Assembly: GCF_000023585.1 (NCBI RefSeq) | Contig: NC_012914.1 | Location: 5,525,501-5,589,500 of the forward strand | Source of the DNA: Paenibacillus sp. JDR-2 | GTDB taxonomy: Bacteria > Bacillota > Bacilli > Paenibacillales > Paenibacillaceae | Direction: 5' to 3' | DNA length: 64,000 nt | Shown: positions 50,921-60,310 of the stretch, in pieces | Layout of the letters: the number at the start of each line of letters is the position of its first letter | How positions within the stretch are numbered: the first letter of the stretch is position 1 | Translations under genes and position numbers: made by a program | The notes under the pieces: generated by a model | Told to the model about the DNA's origin: nothing | The model's input: the letters and a program-made list of their open reading frames with translations, nothing else | Database searches by the model: none

Positions 50921-51700
50921 TTATAATCCGATTATGTTGGAACGAATCGCATCAAAACCGCCGGTTACGTTTATAAAGCTGCCGGTCAAATAATCCGATC
51001 TCGACTGGCAAAGGAAGCCAATCACTCTCGCGATATCTTCACCGGTTCCCGGCCTGCCAACCGGCGACTCGAGATCCCTCTCGCAAGTTGCCTCGTCAAT
51101 CGTCCGCTCCTTGTTTAGGCCGCGGATATCACCGGGCGCTATCATGTTTACGGTAATGCCGGAGGGCGCCTCTTCGACCGCAAGCGATTTGGTGAAGGAG
51201 ACGAGACCCGTCTTCGCCGCCGCATATACGGCCCTGTGAGGCCATGCTCTGGCTTCGTCCGCGTGTCCGAAGCCCAAATGGATAATCCGTCCCCAGCCCC
51301 TCTTACGCATGCCTGGGAGCAGCTTATGGTCCAGCAGCATAACGCCGAGCAAATTACCGTTTAACAGTTGAATGATAGCGTCTTCATTATAATCCGCAAA
51401 CAAGCGCCGCTCGCGTATAAACGGGCCTGCGTTGTTCACAAGGATATCAATACCGCCATTCCAGGCTTCCGCTTCGGCTGCCAGCTGCGCTACACCTGCC
51501 GGAACGGAAATATCGCCTTGTATAGCAATTGCTTTAACACCCAGCTGCTCGATTTCGCGCTGAAGCTCCAGCGCCTCCTGCCTGCTCTCCAGATAGTTTA
51601 ACACGATGCTGCAGCCAAGACTTGCGAGCTGCAATGCAGTCCGTTTACCAAGCCCCTTGGCGCTTCCGGTTACAAGCGCCGTTCTGCCCATCAGCTCCAC
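50921..51700 (-). CDS. Short-chain dehydrogenase/reductase
   Basis: A 259-residue classical SDR: TGSAKGLGKRTA (cofactor loop), NNAG (LVNNAGPF), a Ser-Tyr-Lys type active site with YAAAKTGLVSF, and NMIAPGDIRGLN. The substrate is unknown. The best start is GTG at 51700, 6 bp after GAGGAGG; ATG at 51706 is too close to that sequence. It begins 26 bp past the HEPN gene stop and is the last gene of a probable ctaA-ubiD-HEPN-SDR unit. Confidence 0.85.
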   Translation of the reverse strand: MELMGRTALVTGSAKGLGKRTALQLASLGCSIVLNYLESRQEALELQREIEQLGVKAIAIQGDISVPAGVAQLAAEAEAWNGGIDILVNNAGPFIRERRLFADYNEDAIIQLLNGNLLGVMLLDHKLLPGMRKRGWGRIIHLGFGHADEARAWPHRAVYAAAKTGLVSFTKSLAVEEAPSGITVNMIAPGDIRGLNKERTIDEATCERDLESPVGRPGTGEDIARVIGFLCQSRSDYLTGSFINVTGGFDAIRSNIIGL

Positions 51701-51726
51701 GAGCATTCCTCCTCGCGATTTTAAGC

Positions 51727-52434
51727 CTACCTGGATCGTATTAGTCTGCAAGCATAGTCAAAGGTTAGGCGTAATGATCCTGTCACCATTTGCAGTCCAT
51801 GCTGGAGATCCTCCGATTGCGCAGCAATATTCTCCAGCTGTACTTCCTGACCGTATATTTTATGCGCCTGCGCAAGATCATCCTGCATCTCCGTATTCAT
51901 GTAATGAATTTCGGTATTGCGGCGCTTCCGCAGCCGCCCCATCGGTTCCTTCAGGCTTTCCTTGATGTCGTTCAGCTTCCAGGTCAAATCCGGATGCGCC
52001 TTCTTGTCGCGCATATTGCGCAGAACCGTGAAGTAGGAGAAATGCGGCTTGATCTTCTCCGTCTTCAAATCAAGGATGTCGTTAAGAAAGATACTCAGCT
52101 TATCCAGCAGGGCAAAAATACGGATAAACGCGTTTTTGTCAAAATAAACGTAGCGCTGATAATTAAGCTGTTCCTCCTCCGACATTTGGCTGACGGAAGG
52201 CGACTTGATCTTCTCCTTAAAGCGCCTAGCCGCGTAGCAGCTTTGCTCGATTTCGTTCAAGGAAGCGACCAGCCCCTTCGTCCACACTTCATACGTACGG
52301 AGCTTATGATCGTTGTCCTTGCCCGCTTCGATCTTCTCATGCAGAATGGCGATAAACTGATTCATCAGCTGTAACGTTTCTGCAAGGCGGCCTTGCGGCT
52401 CCCTTTCCGGTTCATCAAATAGAAAACGCAGCAT
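51727..52434 (-). CDS. HEPN-like helical protein (Cthe_2314 type)
   Basis: A 235-residue all-alpha protein. It has the HEPN hallmark RNTEIH (Arg172-Asn173...His177), preceded by another R-N...H set (Arg139-Asn140...His147), a pattern seen in HEPN ribonucleases and nucleotide-binding proteins and resembling the Cthe_2314-like group. No antitoxin-like partner (MNT or AbiEii) is next to it; instead it sits between the UbiD and SDR genes. Whether it cleaves RNA is unknown. ATG at 52434 follows GCGGGGATGG. Confidence 0.7.
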   Translation of the reverse strand: MLRFLFDEPEREPQGRLAETLQLMNQFIAILHEKIEAGKDNDHKLRTYEVWTKGLVASLNEIEQSCYAARRFKEKIKSPSVSQMSEEEQLNYQRYVYFDKNAFIRIFALLDKLSIFLNDILDLKTEKIKPHFSYFTVLRNMRDKKAHPDLTWKLNDIKESLKEPMGRLRKRRNTEIHYMNTEMQDDLAQAHKIYGQEVQLENIAAQSEDLQHGLQMVTGSLRLTFDYACRLIRSR

Positions 52435-52460
52435 CGGCCATCCCCGCCTCTCTTCGCAAC

Positions 52461-54227
52461 TTAGGATTTGAAGTACTCGTTCCATCTGCTGTCAACCAGC
52501 TTGGTAATATCCTCACGCGCGAACAGCTCTGCCGGATAACCCGGCTTCATTCTCGCATCGATAACGATTGGCAGCTTGTATCCAAAATGATGGCGGCGAA
52601 TTTCGGCATTCGCGTAAATATCATCCGCCGGATTAAACCGCGTGAACACCGTCCATAAGAAGGACGTTTGTCCATGGGCAACGTTTGCGTCATCCGCAAG
52701 AATAACAAGCGGCCATTCCGTACCGCGCTCCGACAGCCTAGCCAACAGACGCTCCGCAAGCTGCGGCTCTGCTTCATAGGATGCGCCCGATACAACCAGG
52801 CATCCGCGGCAATACACCTGAGCATTCGTAATTTCCTCGATAACGCCTTCTTTATAGCTTGAAGGCAGCTCTCTGACAGGTTTGCCGACGCCAAGCATAA
52901 CCGCTTTGCTGCCGTGATTAAATTTGCCGCTCGTATAGTCCAGCGTATCATGGGAGGTCTCGTCAAATACAAACAGATCCGTCTGCGGCTCGAACCGCTC
53001 AAGCACGGTCTCAAGCAATACGTCAAACCGCGACAAGTCAATCGGCTGATCCGTGAGCATCAGGAACTTGGTCAAGGTAAGTTGGCCTTGGCCTAGAATA
53101 CTGAAGGCCGTCGACAATGCCTCACGGGAATAGGATTCCCGGACAACGGCTGCGGCAAGCGCGTGTACGCCAGCTTCCGCGTAAGCCCATAGCTCATGTA
53201 CGCCCGGCATAACCATCGGGAAGGCCGGTGCCAGTAAGCGCTGCAAGTATTCGCCCAGATAATAGTCTTCCTGACGAGGCTTGCCCACAATCGTCGCCGG
53301 ATAGATCGCATCCTTGCGGTGCCAGACATGATTGACGTTAAAGACCGGGAAATCATGGATAAGCGAGTAATAACCAAAATGATCGCCAAACGGACCTTCC
53401 GGACGGCGGAGATGCGCCGGCACTTGTCCGCTGATGACAAACTCGGCTTCCGCCGGAATGCGGTGCTTGCTGTGCGGGTCGGATACAACCGGCAGCTTGC
53501 CGCCTAGGATAAGCGAAGCCATTAAGAGCTCCGGCAAATGCTCCGGAAGCGGCGCAATCGCGGAAGCGATCAATGCCGGCGGTCCGCCGAGGAAGACGGA
53601 TACCGGCAGCGCTTCGTTCCGCTGCTCCGCTTCATGATAATGGAAGCCGCCGCCTTTATGTATTTGCCAGTGCATGCCTGTCGTTGAATCGTCAAAGATT
53701 TGCATGCGGTACATCCCTAGATTATGCGCTTTGCGGGATTTTAAGCTCTCCGTATAGACAAGAGGCAACGTAATAAACGGACCGCCATCCTCCTGCCAGC
53801 TTGTTACGCGCGGCAGACCGGCCAGCGGATTCTGACGCTTCAGTACTTGCAGAATAGGCGCCGTGCCGCTTGGCACTTCCTTCATGCCTACCTTCATCAT
53901 GTCCCAGATCAGCTTTTTCTCGCCCCATAAAGCTTTTGGCGTTGGCGGCATAATACGGTCTGCGGCACCAACGATTTGCTTCATGATTTCTTCCGGGCGT
54001 GTACCAAACGCAAGGTCAACCCGGCGGCTTGTCCCGAACATATTCGTCAAAACGGGAAAAGGACTGCCCTTCACGTTGGTGAAAAGCAGTGCCGGTCCTT
54101 CCTCTTCGATAACGCGGCGGTGAATTTCCGCCAGCTCCAGATAAGGATCTACTTGCGCGTCGATAACGAGCAGATCGTTCTCCTTTTTTAATACCTCTAC
54201 AAATTCACGCAGGTTTTGAAAACTCAA
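52461..54227 (-). CDS. UbiD-family decarboxylase, probably for menaquinone
   Basis: A 588-residue UbiD-type decarboxylase, dependent on prenylated FMN. FLGGPPALIASAIAPLPE, FVISGQVPAHLRRPEGPFGDHFGYYS (Arg, Glu and Asp of the active site, about 290-315) and YPATIVGKPRQEDYYLGEYLQ are family motifs. In organisms with the futalosine pathway, UbiD-like proteins of this size carry out a late decarboxylation in menaquinone synthesis, which fits mqnE 3 kb away. The start is TTG at 54227, overlapping the ctaA stop (TTGA), with GGGAG upstream, so the genes are coupled. Confidence 0.88.
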   Translation of the reverse strand: MSFQNLREFVEVLKKENDLLVIDAQVDPYLELAEIHRRVIEEEGPALLFTNVKGSPFPVLTNMFGTSRRVDLAFGTRPEEIMKQIVGAADRIMPPTPKALWGEKKLIWDMMKVGMKEVPSGTAPILQVLKRQNPLAGLPRVTSWQEDGGPFITLPLVYTESLKSRKAHNLGMYRMQIFDDSTTGMHWQIHKGGGFHYHEAEQRNEALPVSVFLGGPPALIASAIAPLPEHLPELLMASLILGGKLPVVSDPHSKHRIPAEAEFVISGQVPAHLRRPEGPFGDHFGYYSLIHDFPVFNVNHVWHRKDAIYPATIVGKPRQEDYYLGEYLQRLLAPAFPMVMPGVHELWAYAEAGVHALAAAVVRESYSREALSTAFSILGQGQLTLTKFLMLTDQPIDLSRFDVLLETVLERFEPQTDLFVFDETSHDTLDYTSGKFNHGSKAVMLGVGKPVRELPSSYKEGVIEEITNAQVYCRGCLVVSGASYEAEPQLAERLLARLSERGTEWPLVILADDANVAHGQTSFLWTVFTRFNPADDIYANAEIRRHHFGYKLPIVIDARMKPGYPAELFAREDITKLVDSRWNEYFKS

Positions 54228-55156
54228 GCGTTCTCCCGTCCTTCCCGCAGCCGCCAGGAACGTATCAACATATCACACAATATCCCAAACAAGCCCGTTA
54301 TAATTAAATTATGAAGCAGGTTCGTAAACAGGAACCAGTCATCGTTGCCGATTGTCTCCGTCAGAAGCGCACCGCTCAGAATTTGAGCGATAACCAGGAT
54401 CAAAGCCCAGCCGGCTGATTTCGTAAGACCTTTACCTTTGCCGCTGATTTTGCGGACATGAATATATAGACCAATCAAAGCAAGACCAAAAATAAGTGCT
54501 CCCAAACGATGGATGAAAACAGCTGCCGTTGCTCCCTGAAGCTCAGGTACAACCTCGCCGTTACATAACGGCCAGCCGAGGCAGCCGCCTGCCGACTCGG
54601 TATGTCGGATATACGCGCCAAGATAAACAACGATATAACAGAAAATCGTCACAGCCAGCATACGGGGATAAATAGCGCGTGGCACTGTAAATTCCACCGG
54701 CTTGCCATTCTTCGAACGGTAAGACCACACGACAAGAAGCAAAGTAAACGCAAAAGCAATTAAGGAAATACCGAAATGAATAGCCATTACTGCGTCAGAC
54801 TGATACCATTTAACAGCTGCCGCGCCCATTAGCGCCTGAATAATTGTAAAAAGCAGGGCTCCGCTAGCATAGATATACGGCTCTTTGTAATCCGCATTGT
54901 TTTTCCGGAACAGCAGGTATATGGCAATAAAGGCTGCCACAACGAGCAAACCTTCAAATCCGGTAATCAAACGGTGAGAAAATTCGATCGCGGTTTCCAT
55001 TGTATACGCAGGAATAAATTTACCGTTGCAAAGCGGCCAATCGTCACCGCATCCGCGTCCGGATCCGGTATTTGTAACCAATGCTCCGGCAAGAAGAACA
55101 AAAAGCATTCCGATGCACGATGCGAGAGCAAGCGCGCGAAAACGGCCGGTAACCAT
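54224..55156 (-). CDS. ctaA: Haem A synthase CtaA
   Basis: CtaA oxidises haem O to haem A for aa3-type oxidases. The 310-residue protein has eight helices; Cys36 and Cys43 (GCGDDWPLC) form the known disulfide pair, Glu58 and His61 (IEFSHRL) match B. subtilis Glu57 and His60, and a second CLGWPLC pair and His near 218 lie in the other half. ATG at 55156 follows AAGGTGA. It leads the unit with ubiD; no ctaB is adjacent. Confidence 0.95.
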   Translation of the reverse strand: MVTGRFRALALASCIGMLFVLLAGALVTNTGSGRGCGDDWPLCNGKFIPAYTMETAIEFSHRLITGFEGLLVVAAFIAIYLLFRKNNADYKEPYIYASGALLFTIIQALMGAAAVKWYQSDAVMAIHFGISLIAFAFTLLLVVWSYRSKNGKPVEFTVPRAIYPRMLAVTIFCYIVVYLGAYIRHTESAGGCLGWPLCNGEVVPELQGATAAVFIHRLGALIFGLALIGLYIHVRKISGKGKGLTKSAGWALILVIAQILSGALLTETIGNDDWFLFTNLLHNLIITGLFGILCDMLIRSWRLREGRENA

Positions 55157-55231
55157 AATAAAATCACCTTATTTCGGGTTTTGTTGTCACCTCATTATAG
55201 CCATTATGGGGGTCAAAAGCCATGTTGAAAA

Positions 55232-55255
55232 TGTGACACTTCCTAGGGTGTGACA
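55232..55255. promoter_or_regulatory. Direct repeat of TGTGACA upstream of ctaA
   Basis: TGTGACA at 55232-55238 and 55249-55255 (period 17) lies about 75-100 bp before ctaA. ctaA is controlled by ResD in B. subtilis, but these repeats are only a loose match to its site. TATAAT on the minus strand near 55199-55204 may be the -10. Confidence 0.3.
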
Positions 55256-55275
55256 GTTCCGTGGCAATGATGCGC

Positions 55276-55319
55276 GGACATAAAAAGTGCGGCTCAGGAG
55301 GAGTTCCTTAAGCCGCACA
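55276..55319 (-). terminator. Terminator of the thioredoxin-like gene
   Basis: GTGCGGCT and AGCCGCAC around a 15-base loop, followed leftward by T5. Confidence 0.75.
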
Positions 55320-55330
55320 ATTGCCGTTTA

Positions 55331-55678
55331 TTAACCTTGAGGTAAAGCGTCTGCCACTTGCACCGCGCGGTCCAGAAACTGTTCGATTTCTTCCCGCGTC
55401 TTGCGCAGCTTGTTCACGTACCGGATCAGCTCTTTGCCGTTACGGAAGGCAATAAAGCTCGGAATGCCAAGAATGTTCAGCTCGGAGCAAAGATCCGGCA
55501 ATTCATCCCGGTCGATCTCATGGAATGAGAATTTGCCGTTATATTGCTGCTCTACATCCGGCATAAACGGATCGATGTAATGACAGTCCGCGCACCATGT
55601 CGTTTTGAATACGACCACCGTAATGCCATCGCCTTGAACCGCTTCCCGGAATGCTGCGTCCGTTGTCAGTTTGTTCAT
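55331..55678 (-). CDS. Thioredoxin-like protein
   Basis: A 115-residue thioredoxin-fold protein. The active site is WCADC (Trp28-Cys32), not the WCGPC of general thioredoxin, and the cis-proline is in LGIPSFIAFRNG. It resembles B. subtilis YtpP and is presumably a cytosolic disulfide reductase with narrower range. ATG at 55678 follows AAGGAGG. Confidence 0.85.
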   Translation of the reverse strand: MNKLTTDAAFREAVQGDGITVVVFKTTWCADCHYIDPFMPDVEQQYNGKFSFHEIDRDELPDLCSELNILGIPSFIAFRNGKELIRYVNKLRKTREEIEQFLDRAVQVADALPQG

Positions 55679-55709
55679 CGTTGTTATCCTCCTTGCTCTT
55701 GCAGATAAT

Positions 55710-57287
55710 TTAATGTACTACACGCTCAATGACAAAGGTATCGCTGCCCCAGCTGTCATCCCAACGAACCTTCGCTCCAAGCGCGTTTGCGAAATCACGT
55801 CCCGGTACATACAATGCGCCGTCAACGGTTTTGGCTACGAACGACCATGTCGCTGCTTTGCCATTAACCGTTACGCGGTCAGAGCCTTCTTTCAGAACGA
55901 TCGTCGTATTGGTCGCTTCGTCATAGACTGTTACATTCTTCGTCTTTTTATCATATTTCACCGTAGCGCCCAGCTGTTCAGCCACTCTGCGCAGCGGAAC
56001 AATCGTTACGTATTTAGGAGTAACGATTGCAGGGTAAAGGCGCGAATCCACGGACAGCTCAACCGTCTGCTCTCCGATGCCCAGCTGATCGAGCAAAGAG
56101 TAGGCTGCGGATTGCTTATTGAACATGCGAAGGTACTGATAGCCCTGCATGGAGTCGAGCTGATCGGAATGGATAGCTTGAGCAGGGATCACCGGCGCGT
56201 CAGCCTCTACCTTGCCGTTAACGTTCCACAGCTCGCTCTCCATATGCAGCGAGAGACCGTCAAGCGGGAATAAGGCTTGATCGCTTGGTTTAAGCGTAAC
56301 GTCGATGACCTGTTTGCGGATATCCATCTTGCTGTCTACGTAAAGCTCTGCTTTAATCGAAGAATCATCGTTGAAGACAGCCTTAAGATCCTCATCGCTC
56401 TCTTCTTCCATCGCCTTTAGCTCTTCCTGCAGCGATACAAACGTAGCTTCCAGCTCATCCGTCATTTCCTTAATCATGTCATCGGTTGTTGGCATATCCA
56501 GTCCGGTTTGCTCGAACGGATTTACGCCCATCTCTTCCCAGAACTCCGGATGGCTGCTCATAATCGCTACGATTTCTTTCACGAACGTTTCGAGGCCATC
56601 CCGGTCGCTTGCAAGAACATCGACGTATTTTTTGATCCAAGCCCAGATTTCGGTACCGCTCATCTCTGCTTTCACATGGAACAAGGATGTGTTAACGCCA
56701 TTGATAGGCTCCTGAACCGCGTTTACCGAAATTTTGTCCGGATTAGGCAGATTATCGATAAAGAAGGACGTTGCGCTGTCCAATACCTCTTTGCCGATTG
56801 CCGTTACCGATTCGTCATCCGAACCTTCGGCCGTCCCGCCAAGCTCGGCTGTTCCCAGCATTGAACCAATGCCGGCTCCCGTTACGTCAAGCACGATAGG
56901 AAGCTTCGCGCCTTCCACCTCGATAACCGCCGCTGTATCCGATTGCTTGATGGAGAAACCAATGCTGACCTTATCGCCAAAAATCAGTTTGCCCGCGTAG
57001 GACGCATGGCTTGCATCCTGAACCTTCACGCTATCTAACTGAAGCTTCATGTTCGAGAATAATTTCATGAGAGCAATATCTTCTTCAGGCATTCCTTCGT
57101 ACGCTTCTTCGTTCATAAGAAGCTTAAGCTCTACTGACTGCTTGCTTTCCGCGGAGGTCACTTTAAGCGTATTTTTCAATACGGTGTTAAAATCTACGCC
57201 CTGAATCGCCTGACAGCCTGCAACGATGACAAGCGCCAGCGCCAAAATCAGGATGATCCCCCTCTTGAATCTTTTCAGACTTTTCAA
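55710..57287 (-). CDS. Lipoprotein with C-terminal copper amine oxidase-like domain
   Basis: A 525-residue surface lipoprotein: signal with lipobox (LVIVAGCQ, Cys25), a large middle region (about 30-390) rich in Asp/Glu with LppX/LolA-like beta pattern but no recognised family, and a copper amine oxidase N-terminal-like domain at the C-terminus (about 405-525: IVTPKYVTIVPLRRVAEQLG, GAKVRWDDSW). Such domains are frequent in Paenibacillus envelope proteins and are not enzymatic by themselves. The start is TTG at 57287 after GGGAGA. Confidence 0.75.
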   Translation of the reverse strand: MKSLKRFKRGIILILALALVIVAGCQAIQGVDFNTVLKNTLKVTSAESKQSVELKLLMNEEAYEGMPEEDIALMKLFSNMKLQLDSVKVQDASHASYAGKLIFGDKVSIGFSIKQSDTAAVIEVEGAKLPIVLDVTGAGIGSMLGTAELGGTAEGSDDESVTAIGKEVLDSATSFFIDNLPNPDKISVNAVQEPINGVNTSLFHVKAEMSGTEIWAWIKKYVDVLASDRDGLETFVKEIVAIMSSHPEFWEEMGVNPFEQTGLDMPTTDDMIKEMTDELEATFVSLQEELKAMEEESDEDLKAVFNDDSSIKAELYVDSKMDIRKQVIDVTLKPSDQALFPLDGLSLHMESELWNVNGKVEADAPVIPAQAIHSDQLDSMQGYQYLRMFNKQSAAYSLLDQLGIGEQTVELSVDSRLYPAIVTPKYVTIVPLRRVAEQLGATVKYDKKTKNVTVYDEATNTTIVLKEGSDRVTVNGKAATWSFVAKTVDGALYVPGRDFANALGAKVRWDDSWGSDTFVIERVVH

Positions 57288-57402
57288 ATTACAAATCTCC
57301 CTTCACAGCCAGTAATAGATAGATTAATAGACCCATAACTCTATCTATTGTACCTGATGTTCAGGGAGATTGTAAATGTATGGAAATCTTAATTTGATGT
57401 CG

Positions 57403-59040
57403 TTATTTCTGCGTTTGCGTACGGCCAAGCACCTTTAGAAGCAGGACAAACAGCTTACGCAGCGGCCCCGGAAAGGACTTCGCATCCTCCATTGTTACGA
57501 CGCGGAGCAGCACAAGCAGGAACAAGTATAGGACTCCGATCACGGCGCCGGCCGCGACCGCGGAGACCAGATACGTCAGCTTGTCCGGCCAACTGCCAAG
57601 CAGATGGCGGATTCCCATCTCGGTTCCCCAGCCTGCCGCAACGGACACAACGATGGTCACCAGGTAAGAAGGCCAGCGGCTGCCAAGCACCGTGAACTTC
57701 ACTTCCCTGCGGATCGCCTCGATGTTCATCCATGTCATGACGACAAAGCAGACACTCGTCGCCATAATAACGCCGTAAACGCCATAAATCGGCGCAAGCG
57801 CGTAGCTGCACAGGATTTTCAGCCCGATTCCCACAAAAGTATTCATCATCGGGATACGGGCTTTCCCGAGCCCGAACAAAATCGAGTTGCTTGTCATCAT
57901 TGTAATCTGGAAGATTGTTCCCGCCGTCAAGGCAGCAACGATGCCGTAACCTCTTGGTCCCGTGAAGATAAGTCCCGTAACCGAATACGATGCTGCGGCA
58001 AGCGTTAATGCTGCCGGCACGCCGGTGAACAAGACAATTCGCATAACGAGGGAGGTCTGGCGCTCCACCTCGGCCATATTCCGTAAGGAATAAGCCGACG
58101 AGATTACCGGAATAATCGACGTGCTGAGCGCAATGGCCAGAATCGGCGGAATGCCCGCAACCGTCTGCGCCTTGAAGCTGAGATCTCTCAATACCAGCAG
58201 CGCGTCATGATAGCCGTAATACGATTCCGTTAGACGGACGAATAAGGACGAATCAAACGTATAAATAATCTGCACGGTCATCGCCGTAATAACAATCGGA
58301 ATGGACATCGTGAAAATTTCGCGGTAAATGGACCGGAAAGGAATCTTGGCAGCCGCCTTGACCGCTTCGATATCCACCGACGGCCGGTCTACGAGGTCGC
58401 CCCGGCGCAGCTTTGCCGCATAATACAGCATGACAAGCAAAGCGCCTACGCCGCCAATCACGTTGCCGAACGACGCAGCGGCCGCGCCCCATTTTTCGCC
58501 CCAGTCAATCGAGACGACATAATAAGCAAGCGCTACGCCTACGATAACGCGCAGGATTTGCTCCACGATCTGCGACATGCCGCCCGCCATCATAAACTGA
58601 CGGCCTTGGAAATAACCCCGCATCATCGCGATAATCGGGAAAATAAGCAGCGTTGGCGCAACCGCGCGGATCGCTACCTCCGCACCGGGCGTCTTAGCGA
58701 TATGCACGGCATAATACGGTGCCGCAATGTAAAGGGCAATCGTCAGGATGACGCCGGTTATGACGCCAAAGAGCAGCGCGGCCTGATAGACCCGTTTCGC
58801 TTCATGCTCGCGGCCTAGCGCATATCGCTCCGATACCATCTTGCTGATAGCGCTCGGAAGGCCGCCCGTCGCCACGACAAGCAGCGTCAAATACACGTTG
58901 TTTGCGACCGCAAAATAAAGCCCGCCGTTCTCGGTAAGGATATGATCAAGCGGAACCCGCTGAAAAATCCCGAGAAAACGGGCAATCAGCGCGGCTGCCG
59001 CCAGAATTAACGTACCTTTAATAAGAGAATCTTTTTTCAT
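57403..59040 (-). CDS. MATE/MOP-type flippase of the SpoVB/MurJ-like family
   Basis: A 545-residue membrane protein with about 14 helices. IKGTLILAAAALIARFLGIFQRVPL and the GLPSAISKMVSER loop are typical of the polysaccharide biosynthesis (SpoVB, YtgP) family, which flips lipid-linked cell-wall precursors. Whether it works in vegetative wall or spore cortex synthesis cannot be decided; SpoVB is about the same length. ATG at 59040 follows GAGAAGGA. Confidence 0.87.
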   Translation of the reverse strand: MKKDSLIKGTLILAAAALIARFLGIFQRVPLDHILTENGGLYFAVANNVYLTLLVVATGGLPSAISKMVSERYALGREHEAKRVYQAALLFGVITGVILTIALYIAAPYYAVHIAKTPGAEVAIRAVAPTLLIFPIIAMMRGYFQGRQFMMAGGMSQIVEQILRVIVGVALAYYVVSIDWGEKWGAAAASFGNVIGGVGALLVMLYYAAKLRRGDLVDRPSVDIEAVKAAAKIPFRSIYREIFTMSIPIVITAMTVQIIYTFDSSLFVRLTESYYGYHDALLVLRDLSFKAQTVAGIPPILAIALSTSIIPVISSAYSLRNMAEVERQTSLVMRIVLFTGVPAALTLAAASYSVTGLIFTGPRGYGIVAALTAGTIFQITMMTSNSILFGLGKARIPMMNTFVGIGLKILCSYALAPIYGVYGVIMATSVCFVVMTWMNIEAIRREVKFTVLGSRWPSYLVTIVVSVAAGWGTEMGIRHLLGSWPDKLTYLVSAVAAGAVIGVLYLFLLVLLRVVTMEDAKSFPGPLRKLFVLLLKVLGRTQTQK

Positions 59041-59078
59041 GTTGTCCTTCTCTTTCTATAATTACTTGCCTAATGCAG

Positions 59079-59804
59079 TTAAGCTTCGCCTTTGATTGGC
59101 TCCAGCGGCTGATGGTTGCCGCGGACCGGCTTGCCTGCTTGGGATGGCGCTGCCCACTTCACGCCGTTCTGGATAATTTGCAGCACCTGCGGATGATAGT
59201 AAGTCGGATGCGTCTCATGACCCGGACGGAAGTAGAAAATCTTGCCTTGGCCGCGGAAGAAGGTGCAGCCGCTGCGGAAGACTTCTCCGCCTTCGAACCA
59301 GCTTACGAAGACCAGCTCGTCCGGAGCCGGAATATCGAAATGCTCGCCGTACATTTCCTCATGGTCGATCGTAACGTATTCTGGAATGCCCGCAGCAATC
59401 GGATGGGCCGGATTAACGGTCCAGATCCGTTCTTTCTCGCCGGCTTCGCGCCATTTCAGGTCACAGCCCGTACCCATGAGCTTCTTGAAAATTTTCGAGA
59501 AATGGCCGGAGTGAAGCACGATAAGTCCCATGCCGTCCATTACGCGTTGATGTACCCGCTCCACGATCGCATCGTCTACGCGGTCATGACCCATATGTCC
59601 CCACCAGATCAGAACGTCGGTGTTGTTAAGCTTTTCTTCCGTAAGCCCATGCTCCGGCTCTTCCAGCGTTGCGGTTTGAACCTCGATGCCTTCCGAGCGG
59701 ATACCCTCGGCAAGCGCGTTATGAATGCCGCTTGGATATACCGCTTTTACCTCTTCATGCTCTTTCTCATGCAGAAATTCGTTCCATACCGTTACTTTTA
59801 CCAT
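59079..59804 (-). CDS. ThuA domain protein
   Basis: A 241-residue ThuA-like protein with a class I glutamine-amidotransferase-like fold. [28 protein letters not shown] and [21 protein letters not shown] are family motifs, and the closing [14 protein letters not shown] is typical. ThuA proteins are tied to trehalose or other disaccharide use; the reaction here is unknown. ATG at 59804 lies 9 bp after AAGGAG; ATG at 59813 touches it. Confidence 0.87.
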   Translation of the reverse strand: MVKVTVWNEFLHEKEHEEVKAVYPSGIHNALAEGIRSEGIEVQTATLEEPEHGLTEEKLNNTDVLIWWGHMGHDRVDDAIVERVHQRVMDGMGLIVLHSGHFSKIFKKLMGTGCDLKWREAGEKERIWTVNPAHPIAAGIPEYVTIDHEEMYGEHFDIPAPDELVFVSWFEGGEVFRSGCTFFRGQGKIFYFRPGHETHPTYYHPQVLQIIQNGVKWAAPSQAGKPVRGNHQPLEPIKGEA

Positions 59805-59817
59805 TTGCTCCATCTCC

Positions 59818-60303
59818 TTAGTTGGCCATTAACCAAATAATAAATAATACGATCATTGCTGCCTGAAGAATGATTTTGACAACGACACTGGTTAATAATC
59901 CAACCAATGAGCCGATGCCTACCTTAAACGATTTCTCGATATTGGAGCCCACCGCAAGTTCCCCGATAACGGCGCCTGCAAAAGGACCAATAATAAGACC
60001 AAAGGCAGGAATAACGAATGGACCTAGTATAAGCCCTATCGTACTGCCGATGATAGAGGCCTTTGAACCCCCAAACCGGTGAACACCCCATGCGCTTACC
60101 GCGTGGTCGGCTATGACCAGAACGATGAGGATCAAGGTCTGCACCGTCCAGAATACCCAGCCAAACGGCTTAAACGAGAAGAAAAAGCCATATACGAAGA
60201 AAGCGCCGTATATCGCAAAAACTCCCGGCAGAATCGGCCAGATTGCTCCGGCCATTCCGACTACGAATAAAATGACAACCAGCGACCAGCCTAAAATATC
60301 CAC
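59818..60303 (-). CDS. DUF456 family membrane protein
   Basis: A 161-residue protein with about five helices and the Gly-rich segments typical of DUF456 ([31 protein letters not shown], about 85-115, GxxxG-like repeats). Function unknown. The start is GTG at 60303, 8 bp after the HAD gene stop, so the two are probably co-transcribed. Confidence 0.83.
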   Translation of the reverse strand: MDILGWSLVVILFVVGMAGAIWPILPGVFAIYGAFFVYGFFFSFKPFGWVFWTVQTLILIVLVIADHAVSAWGVHRFGGSKASIIGSTIGLILGPFVIPAFGLIIGPFAGAVIGELAVGSNIEKSFKVGIGSLVGLLTSVVVKIILQAAMIVLFIIWLMAN

Positions 60304-60310
60304 TTAGGCA

